A DNA stretch of 64,000 bases from Chalara sp. BL73 (Eukaryota; Ascomycota; Leotiomycetes; Helotiales). Position 1 is the first letter of the stretch, and every line of letters begins with the position of its first letter. The notes under the pieces were generated by a model, which saw nothing but the letters and a program-made list of their open reading frames with translations, searched no databases and was not told the DNA's origin. The stretch spans positions 1,860,001 to 1,924,000 of the forward strand of contig CAKJVC010000012.1 in the NCBI GenBank assembly GCA_918026815.1, given 5' to 3'. Position numbers and translations under genes: made by a program. Shown here piece by piece: positions 43,952 to 52,743 of this stretch.

Positions 43952-44049
43952 TGGTAGAGATATGTGGAGTTGAAGGAGGGTTGACGCGTTGAAAATGGTG
44001 GGGTGCGCGCAAGTTGCTTAGACGAGCAAGTTGCTTATTAAGTACGTTA

Positions 44050-44291
44050 CACCATGTTGTAGGTGTACCGAGCGCCTTAATTTAAACTCTATTGAAAGTA
44101 TTTGGGCTATTATTAAGCAACGATTACGGCGTAGAATCTTCGAATCGGAAAAAGCGATAAAAAAGGCTTTACAGAAGGAATGGGACCGAATTACAATGGA
44201 GGAGATACGCCACCGGATTGCCGATATGCCTAGAAGATGCGCTGAACTCGTACGATCAAAAGGAGGCCCTATTCGAGGTAATAAGTGGTAG
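44050..44291 (+). pseudogene. Tc1-like transposase relic, C-terminal end
   Basis: The translation LNSIESIWAIIKQRLRRRIF, EKEWDRITMEEIRHRIADM-like sequence and a terminal GNKW match the end of the intact transposase at 44488-45765. It lies immediately right of the pogo element's TA duplication, so the pogo element inserted into this Tc1 copy. Confidence 0.72.
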
Positions 44292-44394
44292 CGTTGATTT
44301 ATTATATAATTAAATATCAATAATTGATACCTTTATGATTTTGGTGGTGCCGGCCCGTGCGTAACTTATTCCTGCACCCACTGTTGCTTCACCA

Positions 44395-45848
44395 GGGGGT
44401 GTCAAGTCTTATCGGACACCCTAAAATAGCCGAAATGTAAACAAACCTCGAATTTTAAAACAACCCTTCTTACTTCCCTACCTAATTATGGCTCCCACAA
44501 CACGGTCTAGAGGCCGTGCATGTGCTCCTCCCTATACTACGAGACCCCCTAATTACACGACCACTAAAAAGACGTGCTTTTTCAACGCCTACGATGCACG
44601 AGAGCCTGGCGAATCAGGTCGGTCGGTCGCAGCTGAAATGAACATAGGGAAGTCTCAAGCAGCGAATTGGCTACGCCAGAGGGCAGATATAGGCCTTGCC
44701 GCGTATCGTAGGAATCGCAGAAGGATGAAGAAGCCTGGGCCAAAGCCAACGATTACTGCAGAGCACTGCAAGCTACTAGTTTCACCGTCTAGAAACCCGG
44801 TGCGGGATCAGCTGTATGAAGCACAAATGGAACATCACAATATCCCAGGATCCGCGCGTCAATTGAAAAGAAGGCTTAAGGCAAAAACAAAAGGAGGTCG
44901 ACGGTTCAAACAGGCATATGTACGCAAAGAAATAAGCTTTGCAAATAAGCGTGGAAGAACAACCTATGGAAATGAGCACAAAGATAAAACTATTTACGAT
45001 TTCTGGCAATATATCTTTTTTACAGACGAAGCACATATTGACCCATCTTCCTGCGGTCAAGGAATGATTCTACGAGAGAAAGGACACCGATTAGACCCCG
45101 AGAATATTCAAGAACGGCCGGAGAAAACAGGAGTTAAATTACATATTGCAGCGTGGTGCACATGGCATGCTAAAACCGAAAAATTGGAGTTTTATAACGA
45201 TGAGGATGAGTCGGTTATTAAACCTAAGTTGCCTTCTAAGCCTAGAAAGTCAAAATACCAGTCTACAGAGGATTATAAGCAGCGAATTATAGAGTGGGAA
45301 GCATCTAAGGGTCACGATCAGGTGGTCAAACCTAAAGGTAATGCAATGACCCAGAAATACTACACAGAGCGACTATTGCCAGTATACATTAAGGCGATTG
45401 AAGAGGCACGCGAAATGGACCCTCAACATGCCGATAAATATATGTTTCAGGAGGATGGAGACCCTAGCCATGGCAAAAAGAAAGCTGGCCTTGCACAGCA
45501 GCTGCGCAAGCTACACAGTATCAAAAGCCTTACTCATCCTGCACAATCGCCTGATCTAAATCCTATGGAAGCATGCTGGAACATTCTAAAGCTACGAGTT
45601 CGCCGGCGCACCTGGAGATCGATCGAAGAGCTAAAGAGGCTATTGCAGGAAGAATGGGACAAGATCACGATGCAAGAGATTCGCGCGCGTATTGCAGAAA
45701 TGCCTGATCGATGTAATTCACTAGTAAAATCAGGTGAGAAACCCATTAAAAGCGATTTGTGGTAATGTAGAGCAGAAAATATGACATTTTGACCCCTATT
45801 TTCGTGATTTCGGCTATTTTAGGGTGTCCGATAAGACTTGACACCCCC
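44395..45848 (+). mobile_element. Tc1-like transposon with 42-bp terminal inverted repeats
   Basis: Perfect inverted repeats at 44395-44436 and 45807-45848 start GGGGGTGTCAAGTCTTATCG. A plain TA duplication is not seen directly outside them. CACTG occurs a few bases further out on the left (44379) and CAGTG-TA on the right (45856-45862), so the true ends may lie slightly outside. Confidence 0.88.
44488..45765 (+). CDS. Tc1-like transposase, intact
   Basis: 425 residues, no stops or frameshifts. The N-terminal helix-turn-helix region (SGRSVAAEMNIGKSQAANWL) and basic linker are followed by the DDE domain: D180 in FFTDEAHID, D323 in FQEDGDPSHG, E361 in SPDLNPMEACW. D and E are about 37 residues apart. 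An insertion between the first two acidic residues (KPRKSKYQSTEDYKQR) is typical of fungal members. With matching terminal repeats this copy could be mobile. Confidence 0.93.
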   Translation: MAPTTRSRGRACAPPYTTRPPNYTTTKKTCFFNAYDAREPGESGRSVAAEMNIGKSQAANWLRQRADIGLAAYRRNRRRMKKPGPKPTITAEHCKLLVSPSRNPVRDQLYEAQMEHHNIPGSARQLKRRLKAKTKGGRRFKQAYVRKEISFANKRGRTTYGNEHKDKTIYDFWQYIFFTDEAHIDPSSCGQGMILREKGHRLDPENIQERPEKTGVKLHIAAWCTWHAKTEKLEFYNDEDESVIKPKLPSKPRKSKYQSTEDYKQRIIEWEASKGHDQVVKPKGNAMTQKYYTERLLPVYIKAIEEAREMDPQHADKYMFQEDGDPSHGKKKAGLAQQLRKLHSIKSLTHPAQSPDLNPMEACWNILKLRVRRRTWRSIEELKRLLQEEWDKITMQEIRARIAEMPDRCNSLVKSGEKPIKSDLW

Positions 45849-45959
45849 CCGGAGTCAGTGTATTGGAACCCTCAATCAAGCCCGCACCATCTATCAGTAC
45901 CGCCATCCGCAAACTCCTCCAGATCAACGTCCTCGTCCGCATTCACCACCGCCCCCATC

Positions 45960-47137
45960 ATGTCTCAAACCAAGTCCACATATATAACCATCGATGAATA
46001 CACGAAATATCGTACGACACAAGATGGCGCTATTCAAGGCGAATTCAAACGGCAGGCATCCATTATCGAGAATGGCAATAGGCAACTCACTGCTACGTTC
46101 AACGACAAGCTATCGAATGTCAACGGCACTCTTAGCGACAAAATAAGGGAGCTGAGCGATGAAATAGGCACGGTCAAGAAGGATGTACAATTGCTGAAGG
46201 ACGAGGTCAGCCAGGTGAAGGCTAATCTTGCAACCTTGGGAATTCGCCTTGAGCGCATGGAGACAGTCAGGGTGAATGCGACAAAGTCTCGTATGTATGA
46301 AACGATCGAAAAGTTCGGAAGAATTGTTCCTGGTGTAGGTAGGATACGAAGGGCCCTCGTATTTTCCTAGGAATGCCGATGAGTTCTGGACGCTGAAATA
46401 TAATCCGAACGAGATAAAAAGTATGTATTTCTCTAGAGAAACTTTCTAACTTCTTTAAAGCTAACATATGAATGATAGTCCGTCGCTTGATCTCCCTTGT
46501 TAAATTCTACGGCATGGACGACTCCAACACTGGCACAGAACACAGGTCGAGCAGCATGCGACAAGTGATCTGGATGATGTACAATCAGATGACGGGAAGT
46601 CCAGTTCGGATTCGGCGTCATCTACTCTGTCTCTCGAAGATGCAGTTCAGAGATATCCTTCCTTAGCGCTCGAAAAAGGTTGCCACGGTGCTTGGTTTAG
46701 TTGAAGAAAACTTCGAACGCGCTCTAAAATATCAGCAATCACCTCGACGTGTCGAGAAGCGACCACAGCCGCAAGGAGACCGGACTGGAGAGGACGCAAA
46801 GCGACAAAGAATACCATTACGACCCTCCCCTCAGGCTCCAAAACCAACCCTCACTCTTTCTCAGCTTATACCGGACTCGAAATCCGAATCTCTTGAATTA
46901 GATGAAACACGACTCGAATATGATGATTCGTCATCCGTCATTAGAGCACGAACTAGGGTAATGAGTAAATTTCAAAGCCGACCACAATCAAGAACCCCTT
47001 CTGTAACGTATCCAGATGGTAGTCCTACAGAGCCTAATGAGTCGCCTAGGCTTGATGAAGCCGTCAACAGAAGTGGACAAGGGAAGCCAAATTCACAGGG
47101 GTCACAGACGTCAGGAAGGAGGGCAAGACGGGGTTGA
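45960..47137 (+). pseudogene. Decayed coiled-coil protein gene
   Basis: ATG at 45960 begins MSQTKSTYITIDEYTKYRTT, followed by a long heptad-like coiled coil (DKIRELSDEIGTVKKDVQLL). The frame is lost near 46340, after which EGPSYFPRNADEFWTLKYNP reads in another frame. An intron (46420-46480, GTATGT...GAATGATAG) and VKFYGMDDSN follow. The acidic region SDDGKSSSDSASSTLSLEDA is in a third frame, and VATVLGLVEENFERALKYQQ in a fourth change after an A run near 46675. The tail to 47137 is polar and arginine-rich. I do not recognise a named family. At least three frameshifts argue for a pseudogene. Confidence 0.6.
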
Positions 47138-47340
47138 TAGGTTGGATATTGGGTGGAGCAATTGCGGTAGCGTTTCGGGGTCCTGGTCTCGGGTTCGAGC
47201 TTTGTTTCAATGAGGGGCTGGAGGATGATATGGAGAGTATGAATGTGCCACAAACGATGTGCGAGATAAGAAATGCACTTTGAAATTTAGATTTTGAGAC
47301 TTCTAACGCTACTTCTGGGACAAGAAATTCACCTCGTTAA

Positions 47341-48884
47341 TACCTCGACTTCAACGGGAAAGTGTTCGGTGAGGCTCCTATTGATACGGGTATTTTGAAA
47401 TTCCGTGGGTCAAAGCCCATCAATTCTCTCGACGTTTTCCCACTCCGATACCACGAAAATGCAGACCAGGTCAGAGCGGAGCTAGTTAAATGCGGTCAGA
47501 AGTTCGGCTCTTTGAAGAGCGTTGGGCATCTCCAGTACAGTGGTACAGCGTTCCAGGTAGTGCGTGGAGAGCCGGTCGCGACATCCATCTCGAGCAGAAT
47601 CATGGTCGATGCGCCCCAGTTCCGAAAGATCAACCCCAACTATGCAAGGCCAAGCCTAACCAGGGCAGCCAATAGCCGGCGGCATGGTTCCAATCCTATA
47701 GATCTCTGGTTTGATGATGGTGGTCCGCCTCCACCGCCTCGGCCGGTCTAAGTCAAGGTTGACGACGTGGATGTTGATATGCAAGATGAAGAGAATTTGA
47801 TCATTTGCAGTCCAACCGTTCTAGGTTACAGTCTGAATGATAAGTTGTGGTGTAAGAATCCCGTCTGGTAATGAGAGGCTTGCTAATCAAACCGCATGTA
47901 GTGGAGTTCGCGGTCGACGACATCGCTGAGATCAGCCGGAACCGCTCACTTTGGAATCATCTTGCGATAAAACCCAAGCGGAGGAATCTCACACTGGCAC
48001 TCACAGCATCTCATCTGCAGCAAACACCGGATCATTCATTTGATGACATCGTAATGGGGAAGGGTCGTGGTCTGATTATGCTCTTTTAGTACGACACCAA
48101 ACTTCAACCATATTTCCCAAGTCCACTAACACACGTGCCATTGGACCGCCTGGGGTTGGCAAGACGCTGACTGCTGAAGCGTTGTCAGAGCGCCTCCAGA
48201 AACCGCTCTATACGATGGGTGTCGCTCTTAGCAGTGCTTCCCTTTGTGCTGACGTTTGCAGATACCCACTGGGGATCTGAGCAGCGATGCAGCAAAGCTC
48301 GAGAGGCAGCTTTCGCTTCACTTTGAGCTTGCGGATCACTGGAACGCTCTGCTCCTTCTCGATGAGGCCGACGTGTTTTTGCGTAAGCGCGACACGGATC
48401 ATACCCACAACTCACTCGTCTCGGTGTTTCTACGCAAGTTGGAATATTATCAAGGAATCATGCTCCTTACCACCAACCGAGTCGGGGATTTTGATGATGC
48501 GATCCAGAGCAGGATCCACCTCGCGCTTCGGTATGGTCCTTTGGGTGTTGACACGAGAAAGGGGATCTGGAACACCTTTCTCCAAAATGCAATCACGGCC
48601 ACAGGGAAAGCAGACTACAGTGACGAGAACCTTGACAACCTTGCAAGGCACGACCTCAATGGTCGCCAGGTAGGTAACTTACCTGTTTCGTAGAAGTTAT
48701 GAGTTCATACGCTGACAGTTCCTTCCTTCAGATCAGGAATATCGTCCGGGCAGCGCACGCCTTGGCGTCCCAGGAAGGGGCTGTGACGTCCTATTCTCAC
48801 TTAGAAATAGTCATTGACTCGGGCAAGGAATTCGAAACTGACGCCCAGGGAGGCTCTTCTGAAAATATGCGATTTTATTTGTAG
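47341..48884 (+). pseudogene. AAA+ ATPase gene, damaged
   Basis: It reads YLDFNGKVFGEAPIDTG, then the middle domain (FDDGGPPPPPRPV) with TAA at 47749-47751. The same frame continues as VKVDDVDVDMQDEENLIICS. An intron at about 47850-47899 is normal. The AAA module has Walker A IGPPGVGKTLTAEALSERL, Walker B LLLLDEADVFLRKRD and the second region of homology in LLTTNRVGDFDDAIQSRIHL. The introns before GPPGVGKT (about 48088) and before GDLSSDAAKLERQ (about 48213) have lost normal splice consensus. The last intron (48672-48731) is intact. The family is the large fungal AAA class related to BCS1/ATAD-type proteins. N-terminal exons are missing. Confidence 0.72.
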
Positions 48885-49484
48885 TCATCTGAGCCAACAA
48901 GAGCGACAAGGCTATTGACTTGATCAAATTTTCATAAACGTTTACGATGACCTTTGTATCTGTCGTTTTAGCGCAGCCTTTCGGTGTTGCACGTCGCTTG
49001 CATATGCTATCAGGACCTCGCTTAGCTGCTTGTCATCGTGCAGGGCTTCCAAACGGTTTTGACCAATGCTTGCTTCGTATGAGTGCCTTTGATTGGCATG
49101 CGCGCTCGAAGCAAGTGCTGTTGAGTAGACTTGACGATGGAAAGAACCGCCGGGAAGAGCTTTTGGATGATTGGACGATCACGGGGAAAATAGACCGTCT
49201 AAGTCTTACGGGACGTCAAGTACCCCTTCTCCATTTTGTCTATGTTGGTACTCAGATACTATTTGTGCAGTGAGTCTGCTTTACTGATTCATAATACACT
49301 GTACATTGTTATGTAGTAGCAAAGCGAAACGTCCCAGGGTATTCTCATAAAATAGCAACAGACGCTTCGAGCCTGCTCCATCACAAACTCCCGTGAAGCA
49401 AGAGAAAAAGGCGATGAATGCGACGGTATAACTAAAGAGACCCCTCTCCTGATCCAAAGTTTCTGGCGCACTCCAACTCCGGCT
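48885..49484. other. Intergenic region between convergent genes
   Basis: A 108-residue open frame (48947-49273) has no recognisable domain. No gene is supported. Confidence 0.45.
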
Positions 49485-52121
49485 TTACCTGATTTTGAAC
49501 TCCGTGGTACGACTCTTGAGTATTGCTTCCTCGAGCTCATTCACCGCCTCGCCATCCATTTTGCCATAGATATAAGCTTCTCCGATGAACATATACTGAC
49601 CTTTACCAGGTATTTCTCGGAGCACGCATGGGACGGTACAGCCAAACAATATGCAGACGATATCCTTGACTTTGGCTTTGGGTGGACCAAGACCAAAAAG
49701 CCTCCCTTCCCTTTGCAACGCTCTTCCTCCGTTGGGAACATCTGGCCGGCTGCCATATTCCGACTCGCTGTCAACCGAGTTACCAAATTCAGACCCTTTG
49801 AAAGAGTCTTCTGATACATTTGCTTGGTCTTCAGGATTATCGCTCGGATCTGCCTCGATGAACTTCCTGTTCCATGTTACACTGCTGACTCGCTTGAGAA
49901 AATCAGTCACCATAGAGGTTTGTTTCCGATTCAAGAGTTCCTTGCAGTTGATGTGACCGTTGGAAGTATCCATAACGAGACACTGAAGACAAGCTCTGTG
50001 ATACCAGCTAGGAGGGTTTTGTCCGTCAGGCCCTCTATCAGCCACAAGGGTGCGCCATAGCTTATCCGGGGCTTCAATGACTTCGTCCTTGTCATGATCC
50101 ACCCAACCTCCTTTCTTGAGACACTTCTTGGGAATAACACCGTCAGCGATTGGGTCAGATGACCATCTGAGCACGCCGATTTTGATGCCCTTTACGCACA
50201 GCAGAGGATATGGGCGCCTGCTGGGTGCCCCGTCTGTTTCAAAATGCACATTCTTGATAGTCGTTTCTCTGTGGGATGCCCTGTAGCAAGCATAATCCGG
50301 GAGGCCAACAAAGCTATCTCCGTTCTTCCGACCCCGAGCTTGTTTCTGGGAACCATACTGGGAGTTGGTTACTTCTTGAATCCAGGAGGGTAATCTCGGT
50401 TTTTCTGTCTGATCTACAAGAGCCCACTGTCTGCAAATGATGTCCAGAGATCTTGATGAAGTGACCACCCACTCAACAAATTCTTTATACACTTCGACAA
50501 TACCCTTCTTGTAATCTGGGTAAGGAAATGGCGGGCCATCGGGCTTTACTGCTGTATTCACTCCGCGGGGATTTTCTCTCGAGATGTTCTGCAAAGCATA
50601 GATCGTGTCGCGTGCATCGGCACTATCGAATGTGGGAAGACTACAGACGAGAGATTCCAAACTTCTTATCGGCTCCAAAATATCTCCTGAAGTATTTCTC
50701 CGAAAGATGTTTGTGGTTTCATCGACGAGGACTTTGGCACCCAGAGGATGCAAGTCCCCAATTGCATTTGCATTGTGCTTGAATTCCTGCGAGCGGAAGA
50801 ACAACTCTTTGATAGTATCGAAATGCATAACGAAGAAGCTGATAGCATCCTTGAAGTCGCGCCAGTGTACTTCCTCCCCGCCGCAGTGGACGACAGCGTC
50901 TCTTGCCAATGCGATTTCCTGGATCACCCAGCGGCGTGAGAACCAGCTTCTTTTCATCAATTCCGCCAAGTCGCTCCACTTTCGAGTGTTACCCTCATTA
51001 CTGACCAGGTCAGCTTCCTCCTCGTTGTTTGCGATTCCACATATTGTTCGAATGAGAGCCATTGCACTGCTGGAACTGGCATCGCCTACGCCCAGCCAAA
51101 TGATGACTCCGCCTGCCATTGTGTAGATTTGCGTCATCCTTGCGACCTGTATTTTTTTCTCCTCGTCGTTCTTCTGATTAATGCAAATGGCATCGATCCA
51201 TATGAAGAATTCATCTTCCTTCTTCACCGGGCGCAAATGTAAAAGAGCTTGGTATAAATTGGGCTTCGACAAGTAGCGTCGCTCTGGCTTTCTCAAGCTC
51301 GCCAGCTGTGCCACCCCGACATCCTCCAGACGCTTCTGTTCATCTATGTTTCGAAGGTAGACCTCATTCTGGTATTCATCGGAGGGAGCACCCCAGTGAT
51401 ACGAAAGCGCATCGTACTGAAACTCATATTTGGCCAAATCTTCGAAAGAGACGATGACAAGTGATGCGATAATATCAGTGTCAGGCGAGTCTGAGAGACA
51501 CTGAATTTTGAGGAGTCTGATCTGATCTTCTGCTTTGATATCCGCATATTGGTAGTACTGCTTTGATCCCTTCATCAAAAGGTCCTTGGTCTTTGGTCGA
51601 AGTCGCGACGTTGGTGGAGTTGGGCCAACCTTGACACCAGTTGGAGCTCGTCTGATGGCCGTCGGTTGAGCACCTCTGCGCCTTCCAAGTTTAGGAGGAT
51701 ACGCTTCATTTTGCTGGACTGGCCTTTTTGCAGTATCGTGAACCGGTTTGGATGGGCTTGTTGGACTGATAGGAGGGTCGACAGGGTCGATCGGGTGTCC
51801 CACTCCATTTTTGTGCTTGGGATTCTCGTGAATGTCGATGTTGACGCTTGCGGTCCTATTTGTTTTGAAACTCGAAACTGGGGTCTCCGACGCCGAGTGG
51901 ACTGGGTTAACATCTTTGCCGGGTTTATGGCGCATCCCAACGGTGGTCGGAGAATGAGGAGGGCCCTCGTCGTCGCCGTTTTCTGTGTCGTTGAAAAGGT
52001 ACTCGTCTTTTTGTTCGTCCTCTGTACTTTTTTCGTACTTGTCGATTTCTTTGTCTTGGTGGAGAGAATCATCTTCGGAAGTTTGGGGAAATTCGTCGTC
52101 AATATGTGCCGGAAGCGTCAT
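49485..52121 (-). CDS. HET-domain protein with long disordered N-terminus
   Basis: Single exon, 878 residues. Residues 1-200 are acidic/polar and proline-rich (disordered). The HET domain covers about 195-400: IRLLKIQCLSDSPDTDI, YDALSYHWGAPSDEYQ, FFIWIDAICINQKNDEEK, GGVIIWLGVG and SWFSRRWVIQEIALARDAVV. The C-terminal half contains RDTIYALQNIS and VEVYKEFVEWVV, typical of stand-alone HET proteins, and a final acidic region. HET domains trigger incompatibility cell death in characterised fungal genes. It is divergently transcribed from the NACHT-ankyrin gene at 52744, with 622 bp between starts. Confidence 0.93.
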   Translation of the reverse strand: MTLPAHIDDEFPQTSEDDSLHQDKEIDKYEKSTEDEQKDEYLFNDTENGDDEGPPHSPTTVGMRHKPGKDVNPVHSASETPVSSFKTNRTASVNIDIHENPKHKNGVGHPIDPVDPPISPTSPSKPVHDTAKRPVQQNEAYPPKLGRRRGAQPTAIRRAPTGVKVGPTPPTSRLRPKTKDLLMKGSKQYYQYADIKAEDQIRLLKIQCLSDSPDTDIIASLVIVSFEDLAKYEFQYDALSYHWGAPSDEYQNEVYLRNIDEQKRLEDVGVAQLASLRKPERRYLSKPNLYQALLHLRPVKKEDEFFIWIDAICINQKNDEEKKIQVARMTQIYTMAGGVIIWLGVGDASSSSAMALIRTICGIANNEEEADLVSNEGNTRKWSDLAELMKRSWFSRRWVIQEIALARDAVVHCGGEEVHWRDFKDAISFFVMHFDTIKELFFRSQEFKHNANAIGDLHPLGAKVLVDETTNIFRRNTSGDILEPIRSLESLVCSLPTFDSADARDTIYALQNISRENPRGVNTAVKPDGPPFPYPDYKKGIVEVYKEFVEWVVTSSRSLDIICRQWALVDQTEKPRLPSWIQEVTNSQYGSQKQARGRKNGDSFVGLPDYACYRASHRETTIKNVHFETDGAPSRRPYPLLCVKGIKIGVLRWSSDPIADGVIPKKCLKKGGWVDHDKDEVIEAPDKLWRTLVADRGPDGQNPPSWYHRACLQCLVMDTSNGHINCKELLNRKQTSMVTDFLKRVSSVTWNRKFIEADPSDNPEDQANVSEDSFKGSEFGNSVDSESEYGSRPDVPNGGRALQREGRLFGLGPPKAKVKDIVCILFGCTVPCVLREIPGKGQYMFIGEAYIYGKMDGEAVNELEEAILKSRTTEFKIR

Positions 52122-52743
52122 GGTGAAAGTTTGGAATGTAAGATATTTTCGGTCACCGAACTTCGGTGAAAGAACAAGTAGCAGAAGTGTCGCTGCAGTA
52201 GAACCTATACAGCTTCGCTTTTGCGACCAGCAGACTGGGGAGCCTTATAGGTGGCCACGTTTATCCCTCGTCCCTACTTCATTTCCAATCTCAGCCGCTT
52301 GAGTGGGGCGACACTGGCATCTACCTATCAAGCTCAAAGGTTGCCCATAGGAAAGGCGGTTGCCCATAGGAAAGGCGGTTGCCCATAGGAAAGGCGAATT
52401 CAGCGGCTAGATTACGCCCAACAAGGCGCGGATATGCTATGTCTTAAAATCAAGCCCCTCTGCAGGGGAGCCAGAAAGCCACCATCCGCAGCACTCAGCT
52501 GCAGGTGGGGTTACACAGACTCGCTTCGAAGGACCTATCCCAGGTATCAGATACGCGGGCTCTCGTCTACATTCGATCGCTCCTGCATACATAATGAGCG
52601 CCCGATATAGGGTCAGGCTGAGGGTGGGAAGTGAGGCTGGTGTGTACTGAAGATCTACCAGTATCTCCCACCATGCTTCTGGTCACCGAAATTTGCATAG
52701 TCATTACAAACTCGAGCAATCCAGCAGTGCATATTCTAGGCAT
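52122..52743. promoter_or_regulatory. Shared spacer between divergent HET and NACHT-ANK genes
   Basis: 622 bp separate the two start codons and must hold both promoters. It contains three exact 19-bp tandem copies of GGTTGCCCATAGGAAAGGC at 52339-52395. No ORF is supported. Co-regulation is an inference from the geometry. Confidence 0.55.
52339..52395 (+). repeat. Three exact 19-bp tandem repeats in the bidirectional spacer
   Basis: Three consecutive identical copies of GGTTGCCCATAGGAAAGGC without spacer. It may be a cluster of regulator binding sites or a simple minisatellite. Confidence 0.9.

Larger units (their letters stand above)
38773..44047 (-). mobile_element. Fot1/pogo-like transposon hosting a nested MULE
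   Basis: The TA dinucleotides at 38771-38772 and 44048-44049 bound terminal repeats beginning ACGTACTTAATAAGCAACTT and ending with its complement. When the MULE (38803-42208) and one 9-bp duplication are removed, the left terminal repeat matches the right one for at least 60 bp through GCGCACCCCACCATTTTCAAC. The original element is about 1.86 kb. Its transposase (42308-43951, minus) is damaged. Confidence 0.9.
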
